Assembly: GCF_900240305.1 (NCBI RefSeq)
Contig: NZ_LT964854.1
Span: forward strand, 1,860,001 to 1,924,000
Direction of reading: 5' to 3'
Source of the DNA: Ottowia massiliensis
GTDB lineage: Bacteria > Pseudomonadota > Gammaproteobacteria > Burkholderiales > Burkholderiaceae_C
Length of the DNA stretch: 64,000 bases
The notes under the pieces were generated by a model. That model saw only the letters and a program-made list of their open reading frames with translations. It did not search any database and was not told the origin of the DNA. The first letter of the stretch is position 1; each line of letters opens with the position of its first letter. This document shows positions 63,601 through 64,000 of this stretch, piece after piece. A program made the position numbers and the translations under genes.

Positions 63601-64000
63601 ATGTCTGAATCTTTTGCCGCCCTGTTTGAAGAGTCGCTCCAGCGCACCGAAATGCGCTCTGGCGAAGTCATCACCGCCGAAGTCGTGCGCGTGGAGCACA
63701 ACTTCGTGGTCGTGAACGCCGGTTTGAAGTCAGAGGCCTACGTGCCCATTGACGAATTCAAGAACGACCAGGGCGAAGTTGAAGTGCAGCCGGGCGACTT
63801 TGTCTCGGTGGCCATCGGCTCCATCGAAAACGGCTATGGCGACACCATCCTCAGCCGCGACACCGCCAAGCGCCTGGCCTCCTGGCTGGCGCTGGAACAG
63901 GCGCTTGAATCGGGCGACTTCGTCACCGGCACCACCACGGGCAAGGTCAAGGGCGGCCTGACCGTCATGGTCAATGGCATCCGCGCCTTCCTGCCCGGCT
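63601..64000 (+). CDS. rpsA: 30S ribosomal protein S1 (5' part, runs off window)
   Basis: From ATG 63601 the frame gives 133 residues and stays open: MSESFAALFEESLQRTEMRS, VVVNAGLKSEAYVPIDEFKN, then the start of the second S1 domain (GTTTGKVKGGLTVMVNGIRA). S1 brings mRNA to the ribosome. The full protein has about 560 residues and six S1 domains. Immediately downstream of cmk, as in many proteobacteria. Confidence 0.97.
   Translation, partial: MSESFAALFEESLQRTEMRSGEVITAEVVRVEHNFVVVNAGLKSEAYVPIDEFKNDQGEVEVQPGDFVSVAIGSIENGYGDTILSRDTAKRLASWLALEQALESGDFVTGTTTGKVKGGLTVMVNGIRAFLPG

Overview
This 64 kb window is a GC-rich betaproteobacterial chromosome segment. Gene content and family features (AroA-Cmk fusion, a MetH split into separate domains, DUF484, a PDZ-less GspC, rimP-nusA-infB-rbfA-truB order) point to Burkholderiales, most likely Comamonadaceae. 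Two short segments carry DNA uptake sequences (DUS) typical of oral Neisseriaceae. My inference is therefore an oral or host-associated comamonad (Ottowia-like) that takes up foreign DNA; the genus is not proven by the sequence.

Layout. 1-1217: 5' part of a sulfite/nitrite reductase gene. 1598-5816: type II secretion pseudopilin genes gspG-H-I-J-K (minus strand) with gspC divergent; gspJ is broken by a sequence fold-back/N artefact at 3082-3350. 5982-9793: dapF, DUF484 gene, gltS, dsbB. 10064-12605: typA and a macrodomain protein. 12977-19843: truB, rbfA, infB, nusA, rimP, with a terminator-like attenuator before rimP. 20312-22109: secB and gpsA. 22257-22716: AT-rich DUF1801 gene with a Neisseria-type DUS. 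22889-28606: thiL, nitronate monooxygenase, a cupin gene, hemW, rdgB and an OmpA-like gene. 28693-31450: pdxH, then an EamA permease gene split in two by a roughly 1.06 kb nitroreductase cassette studded with Kingella-type DUS. 31749-38399: argA, lpxH, a DctS/DctR-like two-component pair and folD. 38579-43656: a siderophore-type uptake locus (RhtX/FptX-like MFS, TonB-dependent receptor, divergent AraC regulator). 44090-47687: metH homocysteine domain, isochorismatase-like hydrolase, hemL. 48081-58055: a pilG-H-I-J-chpA operon for type IV pilus chemosensory control. 58668-63451: corC, lnt and the aroA-cmk fusion, then the 5' end of rpsA.

The most striking non-gene signal is a family of about 83-bp intergenic repeats. 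There are at least 16 near-full-length copies, one internally deleted copy and one degenerate copy, roughly one per 4 kb, in both orientations and always outside genes. A second, 17-bp near-palindromic motif (TGAGAACCGGTTCAGAG-like) occurs at five intergenic or gene-edge positions. The two DUS-marked islands record DNA arriving from Neisseriaceae, and one of them visibly disrupted a resident gene. The type IV pilus chemosensory operon lies in the same window; any link between it and DNA uptake is inference.
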